Positions 49,023 to 59,772 are shown, numbered from the stretch's first letter. The stretch: 64,000 nt of DNA from Isoetes taiwanensis (GCA_021234155.1 JAJEKV010000131.1:376001-440000), one strand, 5' to 3'. A program made the numbers and translations. Notes: generated from the letters alone by a model not told the origin.

Positions 49023-49599
49023 TGTTTGGGGTCCGGGTTCGAACTCCTGAAGACAGCCCCTCCGTGGAGGACCCGTGGATCTAACAGAGAGTCCGGGGAC
49101 TATGTCACGGATTTGCAAGAAGAGAAGAAGAAGAAGAAAACAGAACAAATGAGAGGAAAATGATAAGCTTCCTTGATATCAATGATGAACATACATGAGC
49201 TCTCGCAATAGAGAGAAAAACCGAAAAGGAGACAAGACTCAAAACTCATCTAAAAACTCATGTGCTAGCTCTACTCATATATATAGTACAATGGCCTTTG
49301 GCCCAATATAGACACTCGGACCGATCTCTGGTGCGACTCGAAGGAGGCCCGATTTGCAGGAATGTTGGCGGTGCCTCTTGAAGTGCCTAGAATCACGCCA
49401 CCGACGCTGGCAAGTGACGGGCCGCCACTTGTCCGAAAGGGCGCCTTTGTTGACGGGCGCAGCTTTGATCAAGCGTGGGTCTCGGCCGCTTGGTCTTCTC
49501 ACGAGCCTTTGATGGCTGACCCGTATCGACCGAGGATCCTTGAGCTTGACCTGGTCTGTCAGATGCATGAATAGTCCTGCACTGAGGCACAGACTAACA
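49023..49599 (-). repeat. 5' LTR of the first Ty3 element
   Basis: This 577-bp LTR is partner of 40204-40785. The primer-binding site would be just left of 49023; the element strand there reads GCGGCGCCCGCGG, which resembles but does not exactly match a TGGCGCC-type site. Confidence 0.9.
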
Positions 49600-49791
49600 A
49601 AGCATTCCTCTTTCTTATATGTGTGCTTGCTCTTAAAACATGTTACTTAATTGTCTTTTTTGGAGATATTGCTCTGAGATCTGTCATTATGTTGGCAATT
49701 GTCCTTCAACATGTAACATTGAAGCTTATCAAAGTTGCATTCTATGTTCTTGGCAGTGGATGACATGTTCTGTTGTTAGGCGGTTTTTTCA

Positions 49792-51268
49792 TTTTTTTTT
49801 TTTTTTTTTTGAACTGTGGTCATCAATATATTAAAAGAATGGTAATGTTACAAAGCAAGTGAGGAGGAAGGAGAACTCGCCTCAAAGAGACAAATGATAC
49901 CTCGACACTCCACAACAAACTCACGTAAAAACCGCAACTCTATCAACAGACAAACCGACTATCACCATTTACAACACCCAAGAAGTCCCGCCAAATGGCA
50001 AACTTCCGCCTACTACTACTCCCTGAACACCGAAAGCTTTGAAATAGCTTTGTACCGAAGTCGAGGAATCGTAAAGGTCGCAGTCAGCTGAATTCCCGAA
50101 GATCCACAACCGCCGCCTCCAAATCATCCACACCAACCAAGCCACGCGACAAATGCAGGGCTTGCTGCCGCAAGAGCCGCCAAGCACCGTGATACACATG
50201 AAGGAGCAACCGCCAAGGCTAGTCAATCTCACCTGGAAACACAGCCCTAACCCAATCCCGTGCAGCTGCAAGTGAGGGCATAAAACCGCATAATGCTCCA
50301 CGCCTCACGATGAAGGCCACAACAAGGGCGTAGAGGGCTCACACCGGCCTAAACCGACTCACAAGGGCATTCACCCCGATACAAACGGTGCACCACCGGC
50401 CACGTAGCACCCTAACCTTCGATGGGGAAGTGAGCTCCACGCCCACGCCCAAACCGAGCGCCATCGAGAACCCGAAGCCGCAGAGACCACTTGCCCGAAG
50501 GGGGGTGTGTCATGAATAGCCAGCACCCGTAAGAAGACCGCACAAAGCAAGAAGACACAACATCATCCGATGAACCTTCCAAACCCGCACCACCACATCA
50601 TCCCGAGGGACTATAGGTATGTGTAGCGGAATACTCCTCCCGTGATAGCCCTGGCACGCCCCTCGAAAAGCAAGCTCGAAGAACTCCCATGAAGCTAGCC
50701 AACCACCCCAACACCAATCCTCCGAGGTGAGCACAGCAGCTCACCTCCAACGGCCTCCCCGTCCGAAAGCATGCACGCGGCAGCCAAGGGCAAGTGCGCA
50801 GGGGTAGGGGAACCCACAAGAAAGGAGAAGAGTAGTGATAAACGGAGGCATAATCTAGCCGAAGAGCACACGCACATGATCCCAAGCCCGCAACACTCCC
50901 GCGGAGAAAAGGGGATGCATGTGGGAAAGGCCGAGAGACCATACAACAAAGGCCCGTGGCAATTCCACATGCACAGACGGCTTCCCAAACGCCACACAAT
51001 GGCAAAGAGACTGCAACAACAACGCCGCACCAGGAGAAGATGCTCCATCCTGCAGAATGCTCCAAACAAACTTGGAGACCAACACCTTACTATGCAGCGC
51101 CAAATCCAGAATGGCCAAGCTCCCATCCTCCCGGGGGCGGAGACACTTCCACCAAGCTACTTTAACAACTGCCCCTTCATCATCCCCGCCCCACACAAAA
51201 TTTCGAACAATCTTATCCAAAGCCTGTATCTTACCCTCGGGAGCTAACATCACAGATGCTGTATACAC
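49792..51268 (-). mobile_element. 5'-truncated plant LINE
   Basis: A run of about 18 T at 49793-49811 is the poly-A tail of a minus-strand LINE. The distal part encodes the region after RT (LDKIVRNFVWGGDDEGAV, KVAWWKCLRPREDGSLAI, then LDLALHSKVLVSKFVWSI). Downstream frames are broken. The RT catalytic core is absent, so the copy is truncated at its 5' end near 51270. Plus-strand open frames here are antisense artefacts. Confidence 0.8.
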
Positions 51269-51279
51269 ATCCTCAGCAC

Positions 51280-52105
51280 ATCCTTTTATTGCTTATACAA
51301 CACCAATTTTACGTATTTGGGTGATTCCTTACTTACGTTCACTCCATTTTGTTCTATTCGCAGCCAGCTACTCTTTCCATGCATAGCTTTACTTACAATA
51401 TGTCATTTTACATAGTCATGTTGTTTTCATTTAATTTTACATGTCCATTATCTCGTTTGATTTATTATTGCAGACCATCTGTACGACACTAGCTTTACTA
51501 CCGATACGTCATTTTACATAGTCATTATGGTTTTATTTGTCCTTTTCTTTTCTCATGCCTGCGTCGTATCCTTGCAAAACTCTGAATTCGATTGTTTTTC
51601 AAGCTGCTACTGTGCACTTAGATATTAGGCTTCTGAATTGATCAGGTTATTTTGGGTATTGGGTAGCCTTCTTTTGCACTTGGATCACGCTTTGAGTTGT
51701 CGGATTCGCATTTATTCCATATATACTTTCTATTGATGAACTGCATTTTCAATGCTCCATCTGGTTGATTTGAAAGCAAGTCCGGATTGGCAGACTAGTT
51801 TGCATTTCCATTTTTTGTACCAGCAGTAAGAACCATTGGATACACTCCTAAAAAGCATTGCTGATTGGTTTTTTATTTTAGCCAATGGTTTGTGGCATCG
51901 TATTTAACATTTTCCTTTGTATTCTTGTTGTACATTTTCCTTCATATTCTTGTTGTGCTATGTATTCTAAAATGAGATGCACCCGGACTACCTCTACCAT
52001 CGGATATGTCCATCCTATGGCCCAGATCGTATGTTCTTTTTAAAATTATGGTCATTTATTACTAGGGGCACATGTGATTTTGAAATATAAAATACAAATC
52101 GCTTC
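51280..52105. other. AT-rich flank with a copy of the dispersed repeat
   Basis: No gene is seen. 51955-52095 is the third copy of the repeat found at 34350-34600, and the second LTR element is inserted immediately to its right. Confidence 0.5.
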
Positions 52106-52107
52106 GA

Positions 52108-53586
52108 CGTAGGACGCTTCCAAAGACGATATACTCGGTCTCAAGACGATACCGTATCAAGGCCAACACGCCAGTATTATCGCCGGCCCAAATGACGGCG
52201 TGACGTACCCTAAGCAAGGACGCCCTAGGGGCAATCTTGCAATGGTGCGCATTACTTAGCAATGCGCTGCACCTTTAGACCTTTAACCCATTAAAGGTAG
52301 ACCAAGGGTCATGGAAACCCTAAACCTAACTGATAGCCTACATAAGACATCAAACCCTAACATTCCCTTTTTCGCCCAATGCACCTTCCGAGTCTCGACT
52401 TCAAGGCGTTGAGGAGTCAATTCCAACTCCCACGACCGCCACAGGCGCTTCCAAATTTTGTCGATCATCCCTCTGACCGCATCCCAAAGGTAACGTAGAC
52501 ATGGACGCTTCGATCGATAGGAGTGAACCAGGAGCAGTGTATTTAGTCGATTGATTAGCTTAAACCTTGTTCCAGCCTTCAACCAAAGGGTTTAGCCTAT
52601 TAAATCACCCTTAGTAGCCAAGCATCATCCCGAGATTGACTTAACTAAAGAACCTAACTCTATGAATTAGATTAGTTCTTATTTACTTATGTTGATATGA
52701 TGGACGGATGTATTCTCAGGACTCATTGTATTGGGAAGGGGTAGAGACTTAAAGCTTAGTAGATGATGCTCCTAGCTAGTCCCTCTTAGTGCATTACTAG
52801 ATTTCGCCCCAGGTACAAGAGCCCACCGGGTTGTGGGTGAAGGGGCCGACCGGGCTTAGAATGAGGTTCGTGGTCCCGACCCTTGACCGACCCTCGGGCG
52901 TGTAAAGTCTACCGGAGATCAGAGTGACTAGGTCTAATGGCTTACCACTGAGTGTGGGTAAGGCATGGGCTCGACACCCGTGGGGTGGTGTTCACCTTCC
53001 AAAGGTTAAGCCGAATAAGGGCAAAGGCCCTCTAGTCACCTTGGGTCAGCATGTAGATCTCTGAGGGGAGTGATCCCCACCGCCCCATCTGGACTGGGGA
53101 GATGTAACCCGTGAATAGCCCCTTTGGCTATGCACCCGCTGGCTACCAGTCCCAACACTTTTCAACCTACTCGCAAAGTGTGCAATGGAGGGGCGGATGG
53201 AGTGGACAACCCTAAGCCATGCTCTTATGCCAGCCCAATCCATTGTCATGATTCTGTCTGCACTGAACTCTGGAGGCCCAAGCTAGACAGTCATCCCCTG
53301 AAGTCTGAGCCTTGGGTAGGAACTCCCATGTATTGTGATGATCTTTGTCTATGTAGATGTTGATGTGCCACCCTTCGAGGTGGATATATGATGTTATGTT
53401 ACCGGACGCGGTATGTTGCTAGGTAGGCCCCGAGGGAGACGGGGTAAAATGACCCCTTCACTCTTCCCCCGGTGGACTCTAGGGCGTCACAAAGATATGT
53501 GGAGGGCCCCCCAGACGCTGTGGAGCAAGGGATGAACTCCTGTTTGTATACGGTGCGGGCATCGTAAATGAGTAGGGGACGTCACA
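52108..53586 (+). repeat. 5' LTR of the chromovirus
   Basis: This LTR of about 1.48 kb has its first 480 bp aligning with 63512-64000. It ends CGTCACA, the inverse of TGTGACG at the start of the 3' LTR. Its own start is slightly worn (GTAGGACGC). It is followed after one base by the PBS. Confidence 0.88.
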
Positions 53587-53587
53587 A

Positions 53588-53599
53588 TGGTATCAAAGC
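53588..53599 (+). promoter_or_regulatory. tRNA primer-binding site
   Basis: TGGTATCAAAGC matches the plant initiator-methionine tRNA type site (TGGTATCAGAGC) with one difference, one base after the LTR end. Confidence 0.9.
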
Positions 53600-53787
53600 C
53601 TATGTTCTTGGAGACCAAGAGCAAAGCACTGACCATGCTCCCAGTAGTACTAACTTGATAGGACCCTTAAGCCTCGAAAAGTGGGAAATTTTTTTCTCAT
53701 TTTTGTAGTTTATGCTAAGCTAGTAACAGTTAAGTGAATTGGAACTTAATAAGACTAAAAAGAATGAGCCAAAACTCCTCAGTAAGG

Positions 53788-53855
53788 TGGTCTCCACACC
53801 GCTACCGGTCAAAGAACTGCACTTTAGTTTTTGAGCAGGGCGCTACCTGTGAGAC
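53788..53855. repeat. Hairpin repeat 1, upstream of the H3-like frame
   Basis: An inverted repeat of about 68 bp: the left arm (GGTCTCCACACCGCTACCGG) pairs with the right arm ending GGCGCTACCTGTGAGAC, and the loop centre is TTTAGTTTTT. The arms are somewhat worn in this copy. Confidence 0.8.
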
Positions 53856-53978
53856 ATCGAGCCAAGAACACACTAAACTTGATGAATTTGAGAAAAGTAA
53901 TATGGTAAGGCTAGTTCCAAGGTAGGAATTAGTTAGAATAACATGTTTAAATTACTTAAATTACTTAAAAATGTGTAA

Positions 53979-54046
53979 GATCTCACAGCTAGTGTCTGGT
54001 CTAAAAACTAAACTTTAGTTTTTGAACAGGGCGCTACCTGTGAGAC
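53979..54046. repeat. Hairpin repeat 2, upstream of the H3-like frame
   Basis: Same 68-bp inverted repeat, 191 bp after copy 1 and about 100 bp before the TATA box. The left arm TCTCACAGCTAGTGTC pairs with the right arm GGGCGCTACCTGTGAGACC. Confidence 0.85.
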
Positions 54047-54148
54047 CAGTAAGTAGAAAAAGTCTGAAATAAGTGTAAGTTTTAATTAAATAGGTGCCTT
54101 AGCATGTTAAATAGAGCAACTTGAATTTTGACCTAAAATTTGCCAAGC

Positions 54149-54157
54149 TATAAATAG
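54149..54157 (+). promoter_or_regulatory. TATA box of the H3-like cassette
   Basis: TATAAATAG is a consensus plant TATA box, 101 bp before the ATG at 54258. It is followed by a leader with GCTCCTGCTCCC that recurs in the second cassette. It implies an internal promoter separate from the LTR. Confidence 0.65.
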
Positions 54158-54257
54158 AAGTAGACCCCCCTCATTTGCACGTTCCCGCCTTAGAAATTAG
54201 CTCCTGCTCCCTAAGGCGATCTTTGGCGCCCGATATCCGATTGTCGAACCGTCAAAC

Positions 54258-55561
54258 ATGGCACGGACCAAGCAGACGGCCGGGAAGCCTCTTGCCCAGC
54301 GGCCACCAATACCACAGATGCCGACCTTATTCGCGCATGCTTCGCGGACATGCTCGCCGAAAGGGGGTCGCTCGCCTTCGCCGGTGAGAGCATCCCAGAA
54401 GAGCAAGATACATCTGATTTGATTGATATTTTCAATCAGCAGGCGGATCAAGACGAGGCCTCATCACCAACTTCCATGGACGAGGAGACAAGGGAAGTTT
54501 ACGAGGAGATAGAGCGGGAGATTCAAGAGCAGGAGGGGAAAGAGGACCACTCTGATGCAGCAACAGAGATCCTCGAAGAAGAAGAGGAGGGAGCACACGG
54601 GAAAAGAGGAGAAAGGAGCGGCAAGAGCGGAGCGAGCCGAGGCTTGAGCCAGCAGAGAAAGCAGACCTCGCTGCGTTTATCAGAAAGTATGAACGCCGAG
54701 AAAGGAAAAGGGAACAAAAGAAGAGGAAGAGGGAAGAGGAGGAGCAGAAAGCGGCCGAGGAGCTCAAGCAGAAGAAAGGGAAATGGGTGGGGAGCCCAAG
54801 GAAGCTCAAGGAAGTCCCCAAGGTGAGAAAGCCCAACCCCAAAGTCACCATTACCGAACGCCCACCTGATCACCCCCCGACCGCCTCAGAGGATTCTGAC
54901 GAAGACCCTAACCCCAACACGGGGGGGGCAAGCTCTTCCAAACCCCCGATTGTTGAGCAGGTGGTAACCGAGCAGGTAGCGCCCGAGGAGGAGCAACCGG
55001 ACAAAGTGCAGAAGCCCCCTCCTTATCCAAAGTGGGACAGGAAGAAGCAACCCCGGCCTGCCCGAGAGTCCTATGTCACGGACCGCGTAAAGATCTACGA
55101 GCAAAAGATGCGGGAGCACGAGGCATACATGAAGGAGTGGGAGGCTTACAACTCCTACTACCAGGAGGGTCAGAACCATCGAGGGTGGACACCCAACAAA
55201 GCAGCAGACCCTGAGGCCACCACCATCAAAGCCCAAGGTCCCGAAAAAGCCAGCCAAGAAGAAGCTCACCAGGAAGGAGGCCGAGCAAAGAGCACTACGG
55301 GAGATTCGGCACTTTCAGTGCAGCTATGGCCTCCTAATCCCCCGTGCCCCCTTTGCCCGTCTAGTCAGAGAAGTGATGCAAGACTTCAAGATTGACATGA
55401 GGGTCACGGATGAAATGCTACTGGCATTACAGGAAACGGCGGAGCAGTTCATAGTGCAACATTTTGAAGACTCGACGGCTTGCACTGTTCATGCGAAGCG
55501 AGTGACACTGATGAGGCAAGATATGCAACTTGCTACTCGCATCAAGGGAGAGCGACCTTGA
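54258..55561 (+). pseudogene. Histone H3-like gene inside the chromovirus (frameshifted copy)
   Basis: The ATG at 54258 starts M-ARTKQTA-GKPLAQRPP; ARTKQTA is the invariant first seven residues of histone H3 including Lys4, and Lys9 is kept. A linker of about 340 residues follows, acidic first (EIEREIQEQEGKED), then basic coiled-coil-like (IRKYERRERKREQKKRK), then Pro-rich. The C-terminal 89 codons (55292-55561) are a full H3 fold: ALREIR, LLIPRAPFARLVREV, QDFK, LALQETAEQF, HFEDSTACTVHAKRVTLM, DMQLATRIKGERP-stop. Loop 1 has H3 length, not the CENH3 insertion. Lys56 is replaced by Cys, Lys122 by Gln; Lys79 and Lys115 are kept. Three one-base frame changes (about 54300, 54600 and 55225) interrupt it. 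It has no introns. Normal H3 has 135 residues; this would have about 434. Confidence 0.9.
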
Positions 55562-55625
55562 ACATTTTTGTAAATAGTTAAAAAAAAATTGTAATATAAT
55601 CAATTTTGAGTACTTTATGTGTCTG
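55562..55625 (+). terminator. T-rich 3' end of the H3-like cassette
   Basis: The stop codon is followed by an A/T-rich tail (TTTTTGTAAATAG, then TTGTAATATAATC) before the next hairpin pair. It resembles a plant polyadenylation region; a similar tail follows the second cassette. Confidence 0.4.
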
Positions 55626-55693
55626 AACTTGAAATTAGCAGGTTCTAGTAATTGTTTTAGTGAAATAGGACATTTGCAGACCAAAAGGTGCGA

Positions 55694-55762
55694 TGTCTCA
55701 CAGGTCGCGCCTGGTCAAGAAACTAAACTTTAGTTTTTGGACGAGGCGCTAGCTGTGAGACC
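55694..55762. repeat. Hairpin repeat 3, upstream of the second cassette
   Basis: This is among the best-preserved copies: the left arm GTCTCACAGGTCGCGCCTGG and the right arm GAGGCGCTAGCTGTGAGACC pair along about 33 bp with about five mismatches. Confidence 0.9.
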
Positions 55763-55893
55763 TTGCCCAAACTTGCCCAAAACAGCTCCAAATTGACAAA
55801 TAAGGGGTCAATTCTACCTGATTTGATGAGTCCGTCATTCTTACACCCTTAATTTACCTAAATTGGACACGTTTTGATCAAAATGGGACTGAT

Positions 55894-55961
55894 GTCTCAC
55901 ACGTCGCGCCTGGTCAAGAAACTAAAGTGTAGTTTTTGAGCGAGGCGCTAGCTGTGAGACC
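55894..55961. repeat. Hairpin repeat 4, upstream of the second cassette
   Basis: Same inverted repeat, 200 bp after copy 3. Pairs of hairpins at about 190-200 bp spacing precede both cassettes. Confidence 0.9.
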
Positions 55962-56152
55962 TCCTACCATTTCTTCACCAAAACTTGTCCAATTGATCTT
56001 CAACCTGTTGTGTTAGCTTCTTTAGGTAATCCAGTCATGGCCAAACCCCTTAAATTAGTCTTCAAACTCCCATTTTGACCTCAGTATAGGCTAAAATTGC
56101 CCAACCCCAAGAATTTTCCAAGTCACCCAAAAATTAGGGTTTTCCCCTTTTC

Positions 56153-56161
56153 TATAAATAG
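56153..56161 (+). promoter_or_regulatory. TATA box of the second cassette
   Basis: TATAAATAG occurs in a context shared with 54149 (upstream CTAAAATTTGCC-like sequence, downstream GCTCCTGCCCCC leader). The two promoter blocks are evidently duplicates with indels. Confidence 0.65.
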
Positions 56162-56276
56162 ACCCTTATTTTACACATAGCAGCACCCTCCAAATTTGCT
56201 CCTGCCCCCTTAGCCGATTTTCCAACTACCTGAGGCGCTCTTGCAACCATTTGCTACTCTCTTCCTCACTAAACTC

Positions 56277-57754
56277 ATGGCAACCTCCTCGATTTCCCGC
56301 AGATGGTACAAATACACCAGCCATGTCGCCGAGGCTCATCGATGAGATTTTCCGTGTCTTCCGGAGGGAGATAGATGTCCAAGCAACCTTGCACGCAACC
56401 CCAGCCTATAGCAGAGTCCTGTCTGAATTTCAAGCTAGGGTAGAGCCATCACTAGTGCAGCTTCCACCTTGCGTAGGCTACTTTGTTCCTAGGCAATCCG
56501 CTCATGCCTTTGGGCGATGTTCCAAACATTGCCAAGTATTCACAAACAAGGCCCAACAAGACACTGAGCCAATGGTCCCATCACAAACAGACCAAATACT
56601 TCTCTTTCAACACCGCCTAGCAATTTTTTCTTACCCACCGCAGCCGAGAACCCCATGGGAGAAACCTCCATTCCACCCATGGACGGGACCCTTTAGCCAC
56701 AAAGAAGAAGACAACAGCTCCTTATGCAAAGCATTTAACAGGAGCAAGAAGGAAAAGAAGAAGACGAGGAGTCAGAAGAAGAGGATGAAGACTACGTCGA
56801 GCTCGACCCAGTGGAAGAGCAAATGACAAGCGTAACAAGAGTGGCAAGACTTCAAAGAACCCGCAAACTCTTAGGATCGCTACCCCCTTGGGCTAGGCAT
56901 CACAAGCCTAGCCCCCATCATTGTCGAGGGCGAAGAATTTTTGCTCCTAAGTGACATCCAAAACCTCCCGAAAGTGTGGGAAAGGAAGTATCGACCGACG
57001 AAGTTGCCGCACCAACTCCCGAGAACGCACTGACGACTTCATCGTCCGAGGAACCTCCGACTTCCCACCTAGTAAGGGAAGCCGACACTTACACGGGAGA
57101 GTCGACCGATATCCAAGCTTTTACAAAGAACATCGTGCAGATTATGGAGGCGGCATCAGCCGCAAACCGACTACCGACGGAGGAAGAGTTCCTTGCTCTA
57201 CAGAACAGATGGGGATCCGCCACGCCGACCTGAACATCTTAACGGCAGTTCGACAACGCCCCTCCCTTAAGAGGCGAAGTTCGACCTAAGGAGAGCCGGC
57301 AAAGAACGAGACTACGTGGAGCTCACCACGTGGAAGTCGATGACTATGCCGGAGACACAGAGCTGGAGGCCGAGGAGGCGAGGACCCCACGCAACGACCG
57401 TCGTTGCATTTACCTTCCCCCGCTGATGGATGGAAGAATAGCGTAATTCACCGCAAATTCACCCCCGTAGGAAGGAGTATCGATGCTAATTGCACTCTCG
57501 CTTTAGCCGCATGCTCGGGCTAGCTCCCAACACCGAGTATGCCATCCTGGTGAAGAGAGCAGTCGTGTTTGTTTTTGACTTCGCCATACCTTATAGACGA
57601 CATAGAAAGATCGGCAAAGGACCGCCTATACCTCCGAAAGCAGATAGAAGAGTTGGCGGTGAGCTTTGCGGGGGGATCTTCAAATAACGCCCTTAGGAAC
57701 TTAGGTCATTCAAAGGGGGGAATGTTCCCAAGTGAAGAAGTTCCTAGAGGATAA
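56277..57754 (+). pseudogene. Second cassette ORF with a possible H2B-like histone fold
   Basis: Candidate starts are ATGs at 56277 and 56321 (MSPRLIDEIFRVFRREI). The frame then passes an acidic linker (EQEGKEEDEESEEEDEDY) and a mid region (TDIQAFTKNIVQIMEAA). The C-terminal part (about 57460-57754), read across two frames, resembles H2B in order: RRKE-Y, then MLGLAPNTEYAILVKRAV, then LIDDIERSAKDRLYL, then RKQIEELAVSFAGG, then NALRNLGHSKGG (compare H2B positions RKESY, HPDTGISSKAM, NDIFERIA, REIQTAVRLLLPG and HAVSEGTKA). Loop 2 seems shortened. At least four frame changes occur. The layout (promoter, N-part, charged linker, C-terminal fold) parallels the H3-like cassette, which supports the idea, but the H2B call itself is tentative. 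Confidence 0.45.
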
Positions 57755-57950
57755 TCCACCCTACCTACGCGATATCAAGAATAGTTAGGAATCTTGATCC
57801 CGGAAGTCTTTTTTGTATTAACATATTATATAATATGAATATAACTTCTTTTTGCACTTTAAATGTTTTGTTGATGTATTTTTGTTCCACAACTATACCA
57901 ACATCACATATAATGCAAGAGAACAAATAAAACTAACCATACAGCCATAA
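57755..57950 (+). terminator. T-rich tail after the second cassette
   Basis: Non-coding AT-rich sequence (TCTTTTTTGTATTAAC, TATTATATAATATG) separates the second cassette from gag. It could hold its polyadenylation signals. No hairpin pair precedes gag, so gag was presumably expressed from the LTR. Confidence 0.35.
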
Positions 57951-57956
57951 CCAACT

Positions 57957-59345
57957 GTGTATGCAGATAGAGAACAACGAACGGTCGAACAAAACAGGAG
58001 GCCCAACAGAGATGAAGAGAATCTTGACAGACAACCCCTTCAAAGGAACCTGTTCGAAGGATATGGTCCCCTAACCCCAGAAGAGGAGATGTCGCAGATG
58101 CGAACAGAGCTGGACCAGATAAAGGCCCTACTAGCAGCCCAAACATCATCCGGGCCAAAAACGACACCCCGAAAGTCGGGGAAAGACAAGAAGAGGAATA
58201 AGAGAAGGAGGCCCCCTAGCACAGAGACCTCCGACTCAAGCTCGACCTCGGATTCTGAATCCGAGAAAGAGACCGAAAGCAAAAGCCTGGACCGTAGAGA
58301 CGGGCACGTAAGGACACTAAGGCCCGGACTACCGCAAGAAGGTGGACTCAAAGATCTGGGCAATGTATGGAAAGCCCGGAATTTCAACGCTTCTCGGCGA
58401 AACAGATCCGCTTTAGAGGCGAGGCATGGCTCATCGAAAATGCTGTGGTATGGCAATGCCTACTAATGAAGGATAAGGACAAAGGCCGGGTGGCGATAGC
58501 CAACCTGAAAGGGGCCGCACGCATATGGTGGAAGGGCTATGCCAAAGCCCATGGGTTGAGCAGGGATGCATGCCAATTTAAGAAGTTCTCAAAAGCTTAA
58601 GAACCACTATGTTCCTGAACACAAGTCAATATGATGCAGCAGCTCTACGATTGCAAAAGAGGGTACAAGACGGTGCGTAGAAGACAATCAAGCGTTCATG
58701 AGGCTAAGACCAGATGTGCCTAAGCCGAAAGTGAGAAACACGCAGCGGAAAGCTACATCAAAGGACCGAACGAGGAAATCCTAAGCTCGACGAGCAATAG
58801 ACCCTAAAACAAGATCGAAGCAAAATCCAACGCAATTAGTTTGCAAGGATCAGTACGCCAGAACAAAGACACAGAGGCAGCCTTTACTATCGATAGAGGG
58901 AAAGCAACAGGAGCTACAGTCCTAGGGCAGCTAGCCCAAGTCCAAAGAAAGTCCCCATACAATAGCAAACCAGGGAAAACAAAGCAGAAAGAAAGCGGTG
59001 TCCCTTCAAGGACAAACAGAAGGTTCCAATTACCGAAAAGCAAGACGGTCCTTCTTATAAAGGATGCCCAAGGAGAAAAGGCAGAATGCATGGAGAAGCA
59101 GCTTTTTTAGATGTTTCCAGCCGCCACCGAATGGCGAACCGCCCATTTGTTATGAGCTCAAAGACTAGCGTAATTCAGCGATGGGACACCCGTCGACAAG
59201 GACGGCGAGGAGGCACGCTTACATTCTGTGGTGAGTGCCACATCTTCGGGCCGCTATAGATACAGAACCCGCAGAGACCCAAAGATAAGGTAATCACCAC
59301 AGTAGGGAAGGCAAAGGCCAAGTCCTTCATAGTCTTGATAGACTC
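57957..59345 (+). pseudogene. Gag and start of protease of the chromovirus
   Basis: The N-part is basic and Ser-rich (MRTELDQIKALLAAQ, then KDKKRNKRRRPP). The capsid core at 58367-58600 has RFRGEAWLIE and ANLKGAARIWWKGYA, the hallmark LKGxAxxWW of Ty3 gag. A worn zinc knuckle (CGECHIFG) lies near 59230, and the aspartic protease motif VLIDS at about 59331-59345. Several frameshifts break it. Confidence 0.85.
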
Positions 59346-59772
59346 GAAGTAGCTATAACTTCATCCCCGAGGATGGTTGAAATGTTGAAATTGAAACCCC
59401 TAAAGTCCAAACCAAGGCCCTTAATCTTGGCAAGCTGGCAATAAGACATACAACGGAAGAGAATCAACTTCGACATTGACTTGCCGTGGATTAATATCCG
59501 TGATGGGGGCGAAGTAATGGGCATTGGCAAATAATTTACTTGATCATTGGAATGGAGTACCTTGGACCAGCAGGCCATCATTGATTGTGGGAAGCTTAAG
59601 GTGACCTTCCCAACGCCCGACGGCAAAGCCATTGAGATCACAAAAAGAAGTTACCCCCATCATGCAATGTATGTCCTAAGAAGTCGCTCAAATCTATAAA
59701 GAGCGAAGGTGTAGCATACATCTTCAAACTCGAGATTGAGGAACCCGAGCCTAAGGAAGCAAAGAAGACAAG

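Larger units (their letters stand above)
40204..49599 (-). mobile_element. Complete Ty3-type LTR retrotransposon, frameshifted
   Basis: The 9.4-kb element reads on the minus strand. The LTRs are 40204-40785 and 49023-49599, beginning TGTTAGTC and ending CAAACA on the element strand. GCATT flanks both sides, with one extra A on the right, as a likely 5-bp duplication. The polypurine tract is at 40786-40797. Gag, protease, RT, RNase H and integrase follow in Ty3 order. About 2.2 kb of extra sequence lies between integrase and the 3' LTR. The reading frames are broken by many small indels. Confidence 0.9.

Noticed and set aside
40204-49599. Histone cassettes in the first Ty3 element
   Set aside because: I looked for H3, H4, H2A and H2B motifs between the LTRs, including the extra 3' region, and saw none.
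50771-51386. Plus-strand open frames of about 150 residues
   Set aside because: They are antisense to the LINE post-RT region, which reads well on the minus strand.
54432-54873. Long hydrophobic minus-strand open frames opposite the H3-like linker
   Set aside because: They are antisense to the charged, repeat-rich linker; their Leu/Phe/Ser richness is the complement of Glu/Lys codons.
55292-55561. Centromeric histone CENH3
   Set aside because: The fold's loop 1 has canonical H3 length and the tail is ARTKQTA, unlike the divergent tails and loop-1 insertion of CENH3.
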